This document shows, piece by piece, positions 23,510 through 35,819 of a DNA stretch of 64,000 bases. The translations under genes were made by a program, and so were the position numbers. The stretch is taken from NCBI GenBank assembly GCA_036785705.1, contig JAWUZG010000018.1, positions 7,475,501-7,539,500 of the forward strand, written 5' to 3'. Positions within the stretch are counted from its first letter, which is position 1; every line of letters begins with the position of its first letter. Below the pieces are notes generated by a model. That model made no database searches and was not told the origin of the DNA. It was given only the letters and a program-made list of their open reading frames with translations. The DNA comes from Acanthornis magna (taxonomy: Eukaryota > Chordata > Aves > Passeriformes > Acanthizidae).

Positions 23510-26500
23510 GGTCTGATTCCTCTTCTTCCACAGACCAAGCTGTAAATCAGCATGTCTGAATTAGTCCTTATCCTTAACACTGGAACAGGAGAGGTGTCAG
23601 AAACAGGAGAGATGTCCGAGTAAGAGGAAGAGGACCCCATTTGGTAGAGATTTTATAAAATGCTGATCATTCTTCTAGGCAGCATTGTAGGATTTAGTCC
23701 CTTTCCTTCAAGAAGATGGTAATATATGATTTACATTAGGAACAGAAAATCAGCTGGCAAAATTCAACCAAGTCCTCTGGATGTAAACTACAATTTTTCC
23801 CATGATGTGCATAATCTTCATGTTAGCAATAGGAAAATGAAGGCAGAGAAGCAGCTTATTTGAAAGGGCACATGGGAGGTGAGGTCAGCCTGCTAGTTGC
23901 ATTTTTTGTTTTGTTTTTGTCTTTTTATTTTTTAGTTAACAGTGAAGAGGGAAGGTGAAGGAGGATGGGAAAGAAGATGGGATAAAAAATTCAGGTAATG
24001 CCCACCTACTTCATTGCCAAGATAAAAATCAGGAAATCTGAGTTCCCTTCTTTGCTTGATGGCTGCACTCCATGCTCAGCATTTTAGGGGTGAGCAAGAA
24101 AAGCAAAGGAAAGAAACACAAGTTTCACTGCCCCCCATCATTGCTGAGGGGAAGGTTGAGGTGCTGTAAGTCCATAGTTTGGATGCAAGGAGATGATGGG
24201 AGAATTTGATTCTTTGTGTGTTCCAAGACCTCTCCTTGGCCAGACCTGCAGGGTCCTAGAGCCCAGCATGACACACGGCGTTAGAACATGCTCTGGGCAT
24301 GTGCCCAGGGCACCCAGGGCAGGGGTCCCTGGTCACAGGGTGTGCATGGGGGGTGTGTGTGAGCTGCTTCCCGTTCCCTGCCCAAACAGCCACATGGTCA
24401 CCCCTGCTCCACAGCTAAAGCTGTGCCTGATGGTGCATCTGCATTGAGGAAAGATGGGGCAGAGCCGAAAACATGTAGCAACAGAGCAGAAAATGTATAA
24501 ACTGAAATTCCATAGAGAAAATGGTCACATCCACTGCTGTAAAAGTGCAAGGCTGTTGCTAGCCAATCACTTGATACTTTGTCTTTTTATTAAAAAAAAG
24601 AAAAAAATATTATTGTGCTGTTCAAAAAGGGTAAAATTCACCTACATCCTCACAAGATCTGCTCACTAACCAAATCCCATATACAAAAGAAGACAATGTC
24701 AGAGATTTTCTTTGTGTACCCTAGTTCAAACAGAGGTTATTTTTAATCTCAACAAAGTATCTTTGTCCAAAATTCCTTGGTGGGGACCCTGCCCTTGTGG
24801 ATTTGTAGGAATCTTCTAATTTACATATTGCTTCCTGTCTGGAATGAAGAGCCGGTCACTATTGCTAAATATTTCAGCATCATGTATATTCTGCAGTTCA
24901 AAATAATTTGGAACAGAAGGAGGAGATACCATTTCCCCAAATACTCCCAGACGCTCAACATCAATCACAAATCGAATATGGCAATCTTCACCTGCCCAGC
25001 TTTTTGGAAGGGAAAGAGAGAATACCTTCCTTCAATAAGAGCATGAGAAATGCTGGATGCAGGAGTTTTGTCACCTGGGGAAAAAGGGAGCTGGGGGATC
25101 CGGGAGCTGGGGAATCAGGGGCCAGGCTGCTCTCCCCCAGTGCTGAGTGCAGGGGCAGGAAAGGAAATCAGTGCACGGGCAGGAGAAGAGGGCTGCTGGA
25201 AACTCAGCATCTGATAAGGACACGTGGGAACAGCAGGGGAAAGACAGATCAGCAAACCTTGAGCAACGCGTGATGGGAAGGCAGCGCACGCTTCGGCCCT
25301 GGTCGACATGACCCACCCAGAGAAAGCAGGGGTGCACCTGGTGGGCACCAAATGCAGAGGTTACGCTTTGGGGCCGCTCGAAGCTACTCTCTAACCACTC
25401 AGCGTGCACAACTCACTTCTGAGATGGTGAGTCTGCTGCAGTTGTGCTCTTTCTTTTATTCTTTCTGGATATACTTATTTCCAAAAAACCCTTGCCTAAG
25501 GTCTGCGTTTTTTCTAGGAACTGCTATCGTCCAAGCAGACAAGAGCAGAAGACCTTCTGTGCAGTTTATCATCACCAAAACTTCAGTTTATTTTGTGCCG
25601 TGTCACCCACAGGACAGTCAGATCCCCTAATTTATGGCTGGCATCTAACTCTAAGTAGAACCATCAGACCTGGTTGCATATGCAGGGACTAGGCATCTGA
25701 TCCCTATAAACATCCTTCTATTTTAATTTAAAAATAGCAGAACGATTTTTAAAAGGAAATCTATATTAAAAATATTAATATTAATTGTTCCCAGGTAAAG
25801 TTGCTTTCAGCCAAGTTTCAGCTGTGAGGAAACTTTTATTAAGCAAGAAATGAACTCATGAAAAGAGAGGTTTATAGTGGAGCCAGTGAGAGACTGCGGC
25901 AGCAGCGCTAACAGGTGCCACTGTTAGAGCAGTGACAGGGTGAACAAGACTTCTAAAGGTACAATAGCCAGGACTGTGCCCACCCATGCAGCTAAAGATC
26001 TACAGGATTTCTGTTATGAACCTCTGTTTGCAGGGTCTTGATACTTTAGTCGTAAAAGCATACTGCGGGCTGAGAGTGGGAAAATAGGGACACAGCACTC
26101 CAGGGCAGTTGGAACAAAAAATAATAAAATCCATATAGGTGTTTTGAAGGATCTCTTTGGGATTTTGTAATTTTAAGAAAAACATGCCTCTTTTGCAATT
26201 AAATTCAGCAGATTATCGGTCAATAGCATTAACTGGGGAGAGGTTTTTTTCTCAGTTTGTTGCATTTCATTTAGAGCCCCTAAAATGCCTGTGGCGTTTT
26301 TTAAGCTTAAAAAATCTTATAGCTCAATTAAGGGATAACAGAAATAAACCAGGATTACCTGTGTGTAATTACACAAAGTTAAACCCAAGAAAACAATATA
26401 CTACTACAACTCCCTTGGGTAATTTGAGCAGTCTCCCTAGGATCCCCAGAGGGAAAAGAAAAGGAAGGTTGTCTCAGCTCATACCTGAGAATTTACTGCA

Positions 26501-29500
26501 ATATAGCAAAAGTCTCTGAAGTCCAAAAGACTACAGAAGTAGATAGAAAGACCTCTCTTTTTTCTTGATCAACCTCTTAATAGCCTTAAAGGATATGTTA
26601 CAGAACTAAGCAAACTCTGTACTGGGGCACAAATTCGATTCAGTGTTCAAATCTCAAACTTTCTTTTTGCTCTTGACCATTCTGTTTCCACTGTCTTCCC
26701 CATGTCCACCAATATAGTCCTGCAGCCCAGTCTGAGCTTAACAACATACACTAGGCAAGAAATAACTCAAATCAGCTAAGTGTGCCCAAATCTGAAGGCA
26801 GAAACTACTATTTAGTATTTCCTAGGAAGAGTAGATATTTTCTGTATATGTCAAATTAATCCTCAGACTGCTTTAAGATGTGAAGACACCTTCACTGCAA
26901 CAATTTGAAAATATCAAAGTCAGCCTGTCCCGTTCCTGAAGAACAGGAACGTACAGCAGAAGAGTTAGCTGGGCAGCAAAACAGCTTGTTTTTTCTTCCC
27001 ATATTCTGGGTGGGACTACTTAAGGCATGTTTTGACTACCAATACCTGCAGCCACAGTGACATGTTAGCTGGATTTAGCTCTCTGTGTTTGGACCTTGTA
27101 TAGCTGGATGAAATAAAATCTGTTTGGATTTGAACGTTTTAATCCTGAAACATTTACCCAAGCTTTAGTATTTGCAGAGTAAACGCATATATGAATGATA
27201 CCCAAGGATAAGGGGTCCCACACCTTGACTGCTTAAGAAAATTGGCCCTAAAACCAGTGCCAGCCACTTTCTTCTATCAAAAACTTCCAAAGGGAATAGA
27301 CTGACTACGTCTGCAATTATAATATTAATTTCATTATAGCCATCCCAACCTGGTTTTAAACATGAGTATGTGAACAGCAGCACAGTGTACACAGTATATA
27401 TGTAGTACTGGTGTATGCCATGTCAGTAACTCAAAACATATGCCATATGTTTCTTAAAAGCAGCCAGGTAGAGTGTAGCTATCCCCTTATCACTGCCAGA
27501 GTTCCCTACCTGGACCAAGTCTACATATTTATTGGTGTTAGACACGGAGTGGTCCTGCCCTCAGCTGCGTTTGGTTAAACTCGGTGTAAACAGTACCTTT
27601 TCAATGCTGAGGTCCTTCACCAGCCTGGTGATAAGGCATCCGTTCCTCAGTATATTACAGCAGTATATTATAGCCTGTGAGCTGGGTTAATTTACACCAG
27701 CTGAACCAGTCCTGCACAGACTGGGCAGACACAACACCAAGACCCTGGGAGGCTCCTTGTGTGCTACAGAAATCCCTGGCCTCCCCTTCGGAGCAACCTT
27801 TCCACCCTCACCGCTGTGGAGACAGTACAAAGCATCTGAAGCTTGGGCCCTAACCTTTTCTCTTTGAACTTTTCAAATTTATTTTTTCTATGCCTGAAGT
27901 ATTTTCTTATAAAACTAACATGACCACCAGAATAAAAAGGAACAGTGGCTCTTAGCTTTTTCTTTTGGACTCTGTTCGACAACATGTGTTCTGTACACCT
28001 AGAGAGGAAATGAATAAGGAGCACCAAAGGCAAGGGCTTGGAAACTGAATACATACACTACCTCTGTTCACCAGGGGCAAAAATCTATTTTCAGACCAGG
28101 GAGTGCAAATGTATATTTATTTTATTTTGCTGCTTAATTTTAAGATACTTATTGTCATTTCCCTGGCAGCAGGGTGTTGGAGAGGATGAGATTGCAAACT
28201 CACATGAATGACCCTTTCCATTCCATCTGCCCTTATTTAGAAGTGATGGCCTCCGTTTCTTTTTTTATTTTTTTAAATAGAAAAAACCCCTCTTTATTCT
28301 GTCCTTCAGGCAAGTTCACTGAGTCCACTGTATTTCAACAGGAGCTAAAGACATGGTTCTACTTACCCTCCCCCAAAAGGTCTCTATTAATTGTTTTCAA
28401 ATGTTGGCAGCCATGTGAAACCCTGCCTAGCAAGTCTGGCTCCTTATATGATTTTTATTAAAATTCACTTTGCACACAAGGCACATGAGATTTATGGCTG
28501 AAACTAATAGGTTGGTTCTCACTAAGACATAAATCCATAGGCTGTTTATTGAGGCTCATGGACATTGAGAACGCAGGTAATTGTTACTGTGAGTGTTCAG
28601 CTTAAAAATAGTCAGTTATGTCTCTAAGGATATTTGTTTAACTAAGCACACCATATAAGCTCCTGAAAAATTACTTTATCTCTGATGGTGAATGAAAGGA
28701 CTGCGCAGGGTGAGTTCTGTATCTCATCTGTACATTTAATTTCACTTATAACACTTCTCAGATTTTCCTTTTACATGGTGTCTTATAAAGAGCAAATATA
28801 AAAAGGATCCCATTCATTTTCTTTCCATGCCTGTTTTAGCCATTCTCAGTTTATACATCAGAATTTCTGCCTTCTTGCTACCCTTACAAACTCCAGCTGA
28901 GGTTCTGCAAGTCCAGCTCCTCCTGGCTTGCTCACGACCACAATCTGCCACATGAACATCATTCTGGTGGCAGCACACAAGGTGGAGCAGAGCCAGGACT
29001 GACCTTTTCCTCTTAGTGTCCGACCACATCGCCACATGCCAACAGCTGCCAGCTAGACTGGCCGGTGAGCCAGCTGTACTCTGGAAGCCATTTGGAGACG
29101 TTAGCTCAGTCCTGTGCCCAAGCAAATAAGTCCTGCTTCTCATTGTTATGTTACCTTTCAGAAGGACCCAAACCTGTCTAAATGTCTTCCACCTCACGGC
29201 TGTTTGTGACATGTCAACTCACAGGGCAGAGAGAAATAGCTCACGCCACCTGAGCGGACCTTCTACTCTCAGTTGTGATGGCAATACAATATCAAAGAGA
29301 AGACACAGACAATCTTCCCACTCCAGTGATTAGATTACCCAACACAGGCTTCTAATAGCATCTGAGATCATGCAGGGCTTTTTCTCAGACCTTCAGACCT
29401 CATGCAGGTCCCATGTTGTATCTGCCAGCTTCCTGTGACTATTTTGAGTACCCTAGGACATCTCATGTAGCCCTCGACATTTCTATCTATACACCTCAAT

Positions 29501-29530
29501 GAAATATACCAGATGCTTCTAAAACAGAAA
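23510..29530. other. Long non-coding stretch
   Basis: Six kilobases without a supportable gene. GC-richer patches at about 24,190-24,450 and 25,070-25,410 give overlapping unrecognised frames. The 120-codon plus frame at 26157-26519 and the 132-codon minus frame at 28814-29212 have no recognisable domain. A p53-like site lies at 24284-24304. A possible dispersed amniote repeat scrap with TTAATTTACACCAGC is near 27,687. Confidence 0.55.
24284..24304. promoter_or_regulatory. p53-response-element-like site
   Basis: GAACATGCTC and GGGCATGTGC are separated by one T. Each is compared with the p53 half-site RRRCWWGYYY: the first fits fully and the second has one mismatch. Short spacers favour binding in the known family of sites. 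Chance occurrence in 64 kb is quite possible. Confidence 0.3.
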
Positions 29531-29533
29531 TAA

Positions 29534-30059
29534 GAATCACAGAATTGTAGAATGGCCTGGGTTGGAAGGGACCTGAAAGATCACTTAGTTCCAACCACCC
29601 TGATGTGGGAAGGGACAACTTTCACTGGACCATGTTTCTTAGAGCCCAATCCAACTTGGCCTTGAACACTTCCAAGAATGGGGCATCCACAACCTCCCTG
29701 AACAACCTGTTCCAGTGTCTCACCACTCCCACAGTGAAGAATTTCTTCTCAATATCTAATCTAAACCTACTCTCTTTCAGTTTGAAGCCATTGCCCCTTG
29801 TTCTGTCACTTCATGCTCTTGTAAAAAGTCCGTCTCCATCTTTCTTGTAGGTTTCTTTCAGGTACTGAAAAGTTGCCATTAGGACACCACAAAACCTTCT
29901 CTTCTCAAGCCTGAAAAATCCCAATTCTCCCAGTTTTTCCTCTCAGGAGAGGTGCTCTATCTCTCTAATCAACTTGGTGGCCTCCTCTGGACTTGCTCCA
30001 ACAGGTTGATGTCCTTCCTGTGGTGGGAACCCCAGAGCTGGATGCAATGCCCAAGGTGA
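29534..30059 (-). mobile_element. CR1 LINE, 5'-truncated, minus strand
   Basis: On the plus strand the element begins with its reversed 3' end (AATCACAGAATTGTAGAATG, then GGTTGGAAGGGACC) and runs about 525 bases into the coding part. Read on the minus strand, the region near 30,000-30,050 still encodes a piece of the CR1 ORF2 C-terminus, including WGSHHRKDINLLEQVQRR. Frameshifts and stops break the rest. It is therefore an inactive, 5'-truncated copy of the normal avian type, with the retained region matching the 3' end that CR1 insertions usually keep. Confidence 0.95.
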
Positions 30060-30064
30060 CTTGA

Positions 30065-33000
30065 TATTGCTTTTCTGTCACTTTTGCCATAGTGATACCA
30101 ACACATTTTGATATCAGATTTATTTATTATTGTGGTCATATCAAAACCAGCCCAAACAGGCGAACATTTCATTGAATGCTGCACACACGCATCAGAAGGC
30201 TCACACACCAAGGTTACTTACTGAAGTCTCAAGGAGTGTTTATGCAATGCATAAGTGTCATGTAAAAAAAACAGTGTAGACACATCAGTGTTGTTTGTGG
30301 TTCAAAATAACTAACCATTCTGACTGATGGAGTTCAGTAGTTTGGCACATTACAATACCATTACAGACATACTGCTTTAGCAATCCAAGCTGCCACCTCT
30401 CAAAACATTTGCTTGGAGGCAGACTTTGGTCTCTTTTGCAACGTGTTGCCAAAACCAAAGCAAATCAGCCCTACAAAATAAGGATAATAGAGTGGAAGAG
30501 TGCCTACAATGCAGCTGACTATATTTTTAAGTTGATACCTCATTCATTTTAAAATGGTATGTAAATACTGAAACCCCCCAGACAGCTAAAGAAATACCTT
30601 AAATTCCATAAATTCTTTAGCAGATGAAGAATTAGCGCGAGTATAGACCTCAACAATTTGCAGGAGCTTAGGTATCTTTATGTCAATGGTGTTTACCCTG
30701 AGTTTTTCATACATCCTGGTACTGCTGCTTAGACACAGAAAAAGACATTTTTGGAACACTTTCTTTCTCCCCACACAGTTTTTCCTCCTTGACAAGCAGC
30801 TTCTCCTTCGGCTCCTTTTTACAGCATTTGCTTAGTAGCCTATCAGTTATCTGAATCTGCTAGGCTGTTGCTTGCTGCTGAAGTCTCAACGCTCTTGTCT
30901 GATTTAGTGACTAGGTCAGCAAGGTTGTGTGTCCTGGGGACTCGGGGAACTGTACGGAGGTGACCTCTGACACTCATCAAAGGCTCCACAGCGCTGTTCG
31001 GCTCCTATCAGTTTAATCAGCTGGCTCACTCCTGCTCCTTCGCCATTCATGACATGGTTCTGTCCCTCGGTGCTGCCTTTCAGAGCACACAGCCCTTCTC
31101 CCTCACACTGGGTTTGGCTCCTGCCAGCGGCCCCATGCAACGTACCATTCATTCTCGGCATGACTCGCATTTTACAGGAAACTTCCTTCACGCTGAAAGG
31201 GAGGGCAACAAATAGGAAGCTTTCTTTTATTTCACAGATGCAGAGGTCAGTATTATTCCTGAATCTTTTCTGGCAGTTCAAGGTGATGTTTAAACTGTAA
31301 AGTCTATGTCTGTTATGTGCTTTAGAAGAATTAGAGGTGTTGTCAAAAAAAACCAACCCCAAAAGAACCCTAAAACTACAAACTAAATAATATTTCGATG
31401 GAAACATGATGAAAAATACACATAAACTGCGACAGAAATCTGTCCTTATCTAGTGAAAATAAGAAAATGAAAAAAAGTCTTGAAGCGTTACTTAATTTTA
31501 AAAAAATTAAGACGCTATAAAATATTTTCTCAAGTTTCTTCTGATGTATACAAGACAAAGGTTTGTGAATAAAGTTAAAGAAGCTGCCCCAGGTCCCTTG
31601 CTGTTCCCTGGTTATCACCACATATTGGGAACACATACTCTGTGTTACTTGATGCAGAGGGTATGAAACCTGGCTCCATGGCTTTGTGTCTGCGCCTGGG
31701 CTTGCCAGTGGAGGACATCAAACACCAAAGGAATGAAGACAGAACAAAAATTTAAAATTTGTCAGCACCAGCCCTTAAAATCGACTAGGGGTTTGTAGGA
31801 AAATTTCTCCCCTGTGATTTTTCAACTAGATTACACCATAAAGACAGTCACACATCATGGATTGTTCCAGCTGTAAATCTCCCCAAAACTATCAGAATCT
31901 CAAGACTGATTGAGAAATGAGGTTACCCAGGAACACTTCAGACTTCTGATGAAGCAGTTGGATTTCCTGTGAGATAAAGGACAGGTATTCTGTTCTTCTG
32001 TGTTCCATGCATGCAAGTGAAGGACAACTTGGAAGCAGAATGACATTCCAAATGGATTTAGATTAGCAAGTGGCCACTGCAACCATCACTCCTTCAGACA
32101 CAGAGAGGTATTCCACAGTATGTCACAAAAACTACCCACAGCACAATGAACTCCAAGAAATGCCAGCAGGGCTCAGACACCTTGTCTGCAGTGAAAAGAT
32201 CATGGTATAATGCTCTGTGGACATTGACACAACAGCATGAATGTGTTTAATTGGTGCAATATCAACTCAGCTAAAGCAATATAAGTTATGTTGACAATAC
32301 TTCTCTGTGCAAAGAAATGTTTAAGTAGTCTTACGTGAATGCATATTTTTGCAACACAAGAGAGGTAGAAGATTATATAAATTACAGCAGTTAATAGCCT
32401 TTTGATTCATTGCTGAATCTCACAAAAACAGAGAGTTGAAGTGATTCCTGAGGTGGATAAATTCTGTTGTGTAATGTGAGGATCAGTCTTGTAATCCTTC
32501 TTAAATCAACAATTCTTTGCTCCCATTGAACTCAAAACGTGTCCTGGGAGAACAGGAAGAAAAGTAGTCTTTCACTATAGAAAGCAAAACTATTTCTAAA
32601 TATTTATTACTTTTTTTCCTGTAAATGTTATTCATCAAGAAAGCTTCATTTTGTCTAATACATTTCAGAGCTTTTTCTTTTAGCTCTATTCTTTGCTATT
32701 CACTCTAAATTCTGAAGTGGCAAGTTAGACTAGCAATCTCATTAGCAATTGAATTTGTCTGTCTAGTCTGATATGCCTGGCAATGACCTGTTGGTATTAA
32801 CTATTAAGTTTCCTTCTGTTTACTGAACACTCTTAGCCACCCAAGCTTCACAAAATACACTGATTAAAGTGCATGGATTTATGTTTTCTTTGATAACTAA
32901 TAAAAAGTATATAGAAGACATAATAAGAAGAGTTACTTCACATTTTTATGCTGATGCTTTAGCAAACTTTCAAGTTGCAAAATACACACCATTGCAATGA

Positions 33001-33230
33001 AGATAACAGGAAGATGAACTTGTATTTCTAAGGTGTCAACTCTTCAGGTGTTGTCAATTATGAAGCATCACATCAGAGGAAGCATTGCCTCCTGGTGTGT
33101 AAAATAAGTGAGGCTTTTTTCTGCCTTCTCATTACTTTTGCTCAGATGGTGAGATTTCTGCAATTAATGTGTATTTAATGCTATTTGTCAGGATACATCA
33201 ACATCACTGTTACACAGGAAGTGACTGTAA
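30065..33230. other. Non-coding, one unrecognised 163-codon frame
   Basis: Mostly AT-rich. The minus frame at 30916-31407 (163 codons) is among the longest in the window but has no recognisable domain, and its upstream half is AT-rich. An acceptor-like TTTTATTTCACAG precedes 31239 on the plus strand without a convincing exon. Confidence 0.5.
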
Positions 33231-33231
33231 T

Positions 33232-33345
33232 TATATATTTGGGAAACTGAGGAACAAAACTGAAGTATCAGGTCAATAGTAGAGCCAAGATATGAACAAA
33301 CATCTATCACGTTCCAGATTTTATCCCCAAACTCTGGTTCACCCT
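33232..33345 (+). repeat. Possible MIR/CORE-SINE-like relic
   Basis: TTGGGAAACTGAGGAACAAA, then GGTCAATAGTAGAGCCAAGA and later GTTCCAGATTTTATCCCC follow the order of the 3' half of MIR-type SINEs (tail of the core, gap, then the 'accession' of conserved words). It is heavily diverged, as expected of pre-avian repeats. Confidence 0.35.
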
Positions 33346-33349
33346 GCCT

Positions 33350-34380
33350 TAAGAAAAGAAGGAATACTTCTTTATTTCTGTCACATATTTTGACTTCATA
33401 ACATCGATTGAACCAATTCACTGTGATCATAAGTGAATTCCATAAAGGTCTCTTAAAGGCCCTGTTATTTTCCCTATTGCTTTCCCAGAAGCAGCTGGGT
33501 GGAGAGTCTCTGGCTTTGTGCACCTGCAATGCCATGGAAATGAATGGGGTTCCTCTCAAGCACAGCCTTGAGTAAAGAGGGGATGTGCAGGGATCAGAGA
33601 GAAAAACACCACCACCACAAACAGCAAGTATTCAGCTTTGGGCACATGCCCCATTTTCTCACTAGCATGTAAGCAAAGGACTGGAAGTCCATTCTATGCT
33701 ACCTTTTCCACTTTTAGGGTGCCTTTAAAAAGATAGCTGGAAGTCAGTTACATTGTCTACCTCTTGTATTGAGGAGTAAAAGCTCCACCAGCGCAACAGT
33801 CAGGCCTCACCTTTGTTTATTTGGTTAATTACCACCAAAAAGTTACATGATACAAATATAAATACCTCTGTGACTATAATATGCTATACAAAAAGAAATA
33901 CTATAATTTAATTGCTCAATTAAAATAATAAGCAAATATTTTGGATCTACCATCCACAGTTAACCTTTCTAATGGATATGCATTTCAATGGATTTTTTTA
34001 AAATTATAGACTCTTAAAAAAGAAGAAGGGGCTTTAAAATAAAAATGGAGCCACACAGCCTGCATGGAAATCAGAAGCAAATTAATGCCTTAGAAGATCT
34101 CCCAGAATCACAAGTACAACTTTTAGGGGTTGACTGCTAGTTCATTCAAAGATAGGAGAATGGCAAATGTTAGTGTTTATTTCTGTTTACTATCCTATTA
34201 GTCATTCTGGGACTAAAATGAGATTGTATAGACAGGTGATTTTATTAATGTAAGACACTGATGATGGTGACAATAATGTGATGTAAGTATCCACATGGGT
34301 CAGTGGCCCTGAGACTACAGAGGTAATGTCTCCTGAAAGCCAACCTGTTTGTAGCCTGACAGGGTCAGTATTACAGCAAC
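33350..34380. other. Non-coding, nothing specific seen
   Basis: AT-rich unique-looking sequence without recognised features. Confidence 0.6.
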
Positions 34381-34384
34381 TATG

Positions 34385-34600
34385 CTGCGCAGGAGATCTT
34401 CTTTAAGAGCAATTAATTAAAAAAATGGCATGCTAAATAGGGAGAAACAGTTTTATTTGGCTCCTTTCTTTGGATGCTGCATTAGCTAATTTTAGCTAAG
34501 CCTTGGCCCCATGTTCAGATGATGGAAACAGATCTGTGAAAGCAACTTCAAGGCTTGTCTGGTTAGAAATGAGCCAGAGCCACTAATCCTGTCTTTAAGC
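34385..34600. promoter_or_regulatory. Candidate regulatory block
   Basis: Contains AGCAATTAATTAAAAAAATG, a TTAGCTAA motif repeated twice within ATTAGCTAATTTTAGCTAAG, and CAGATGATGGAAACAGATCT. Homeodomain-type cores with a repeated octamer suggest regulatory DNA; this is inference without conservation data. Confidence 0.25.
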
Positions 34601-34804
34601 ATTTGCCTATAGCAGTTACATGCTTGGGCTGTTAAGAGAAATGGGAAACATGTAACTATACCTGGAACATTTTTTCTTCAAGCAGGCACATTTGGAGTTG
34701 GGAAGCTAAGGCAGAGATTCAGTGTCCTCCATCACAAGCCCTCCTTCATTCATCAAACTGGAGAATTCCCAAGGGGAGCTCTTCTTTGTCACCACCCAAA
34801 GGCA

Positions 34805-34850
34805 GTACCAAATTGGACTGGGAGATCCTTTCCAACCTAATGTAAAGTAT
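34805..34850 (+). mobile_element. Possible degenerate CR1 3' end
   Basis: AATTGGACTGGGAGATCCTT followed by TCCAACCTAATGTAAAGTAT resembles the final part of CR1 elements, with several changes and no clear terminal repeat. Only about 45 bases are alignable. Confidence 0.35.
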
Positions 34851-34989
34851 TATTCACAAATAGGTATGCAGATAAATTCTGCTGACCAAGGGCTAAGAAG
34901 GGAATCAGTCTTGTTCCACAAACTCTGTAGCATTTGCTATACTGGCACTATTTTAGAGTAAAGATCAGCAATGCCAACTAAAAACTGTG

Positions 34990-35480
34990 GTAAATACTGG
35001 TGCTTGGGACGTGGAGGAAGAAAGTGGAGAGAGAATAAGAGAATGTTAAAGTCCTCTAATTAAATTTCTAATCCAGGTTTACATAATTAAGCAATAATGA
35101 CTACGGGAAGGGCATTTCCTGGCAATTAATGACTGGCTGGAGGATTTGAGGGCTTGAGGTAAAGCCAAGTGTTCTTAACACTGTCAGTCATTAATTGCCA
35201 GGAAATGCCCAACTCAGGAGGTTATTACTGCTGTTATAAACCAAGAATAGAAAAATATAAAGAAAAAAGACAGTAATTACCTTTTTAAAGTGTTGAAAGC
35301 TGAGCACTGAACTGCCTGTCGCTATGGAGACAGAATTTTATTTATAGCATCAGTCCTTCGCTAGCGTTTAAAGACTGCCTCAGTACCCAGACGAGGGCAG
35401 GAGTTAGTTCTCAGGGCTCCATTAGGTATATAATTGGTAATTCAGAACATCAGCTCTGTGCCACGGGCCACATAACATCT
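34990..35480. promoter_or_regulatory. Candidate conserved element hosting a perfect inverted repeat
   Basis: CTAATTAAATTTCTAATCC near 35,056, ACATAATTAAGCAATAATG near 35,081 and later GGTATATAATTGGTAATTC near 35,425 give many TAAT cores around the inverted repeat at 35110-35210. No coding frame is recognised. The word TAATGACT occurs at about 35096 and 35128 and as its reverse complement at 35187. Confidence 0.35.
35110..35210. repeat. Perfect 26-bp inverted repeat (hairpin), 49-nt spacer
   Basis: Left arm 35110-35135 (GGGCATTTCCTGGCAA..., ending AATGACTG) is the exact reverse complement of right arm 35185-35210. The 49-base spacer contains two further short pairings: GGCTT 35151-35155 with AAGCC 35162-35166, and GTGTT 35169-35173 with AACAC 35177-35181. 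As single-stranded RNA or DNA it could fold into a three-way junction. Flanks do not extend the pairing and show no convincing target-site duplication. Possible origins are a template-switch inverted duplication, a tiny MITE or an RNA hairpin. Confidence 0.95.
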
Positions 35481-35719
35481 GCAGACATCAAGAGTATCAC
35501 AAAACTTTACAACACTGATTACAAAATACTGGCAGCCACTCAAAACGTTTTATAGTTACACATACCTTCAGAAAGCATTTCCAGTAGTTCCTGCTTTGAT
35601 CTGCAGAGTGTGTGTCTCTAAATAGGATCCTTGTAATGTCACATTGTTCTGTTTCCTAGAAATTAAGTACTTAGGGACCAGATCTTTAAAACTGATTAAT
35701 GCCACAGGTCTGTGTAGCC

Positions 35720-35815
35720 AGACTATGATCACTAACTGATTTTACAATTGTGTAACTACTGATTTCATTGGAACAGCTCCTGATTTACACCAGTTAGTAT
35801 AAAGGTTGAATTCAA
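35720..35815. repeat. Possible ancient dispersed amniote repeat
   Basis: The order of words GATCACTAACTGATTTTACA, CTGATTTCATTGGAACAGCT and CCTGATTTACACCAGTTAG resembles a dispersed, partly palindromic repeat that I recall from reptiles and birds ('gatttacaccagtgtaa' class). I cannot name the family with certainty. Confidence 0.35.
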
Positions 35816-35819
35816 CACA

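Noticed and set aside
28055..28080. CTCF-like CACCAGGGGCA
   Set aside because: The core is one G short and the flanks do not fit the extended motif.
30916..31407. 163-codon minus-strand frame
   Set aside because: Unrecognised, composition changes sharply inside it, and no exon boundaries support it.
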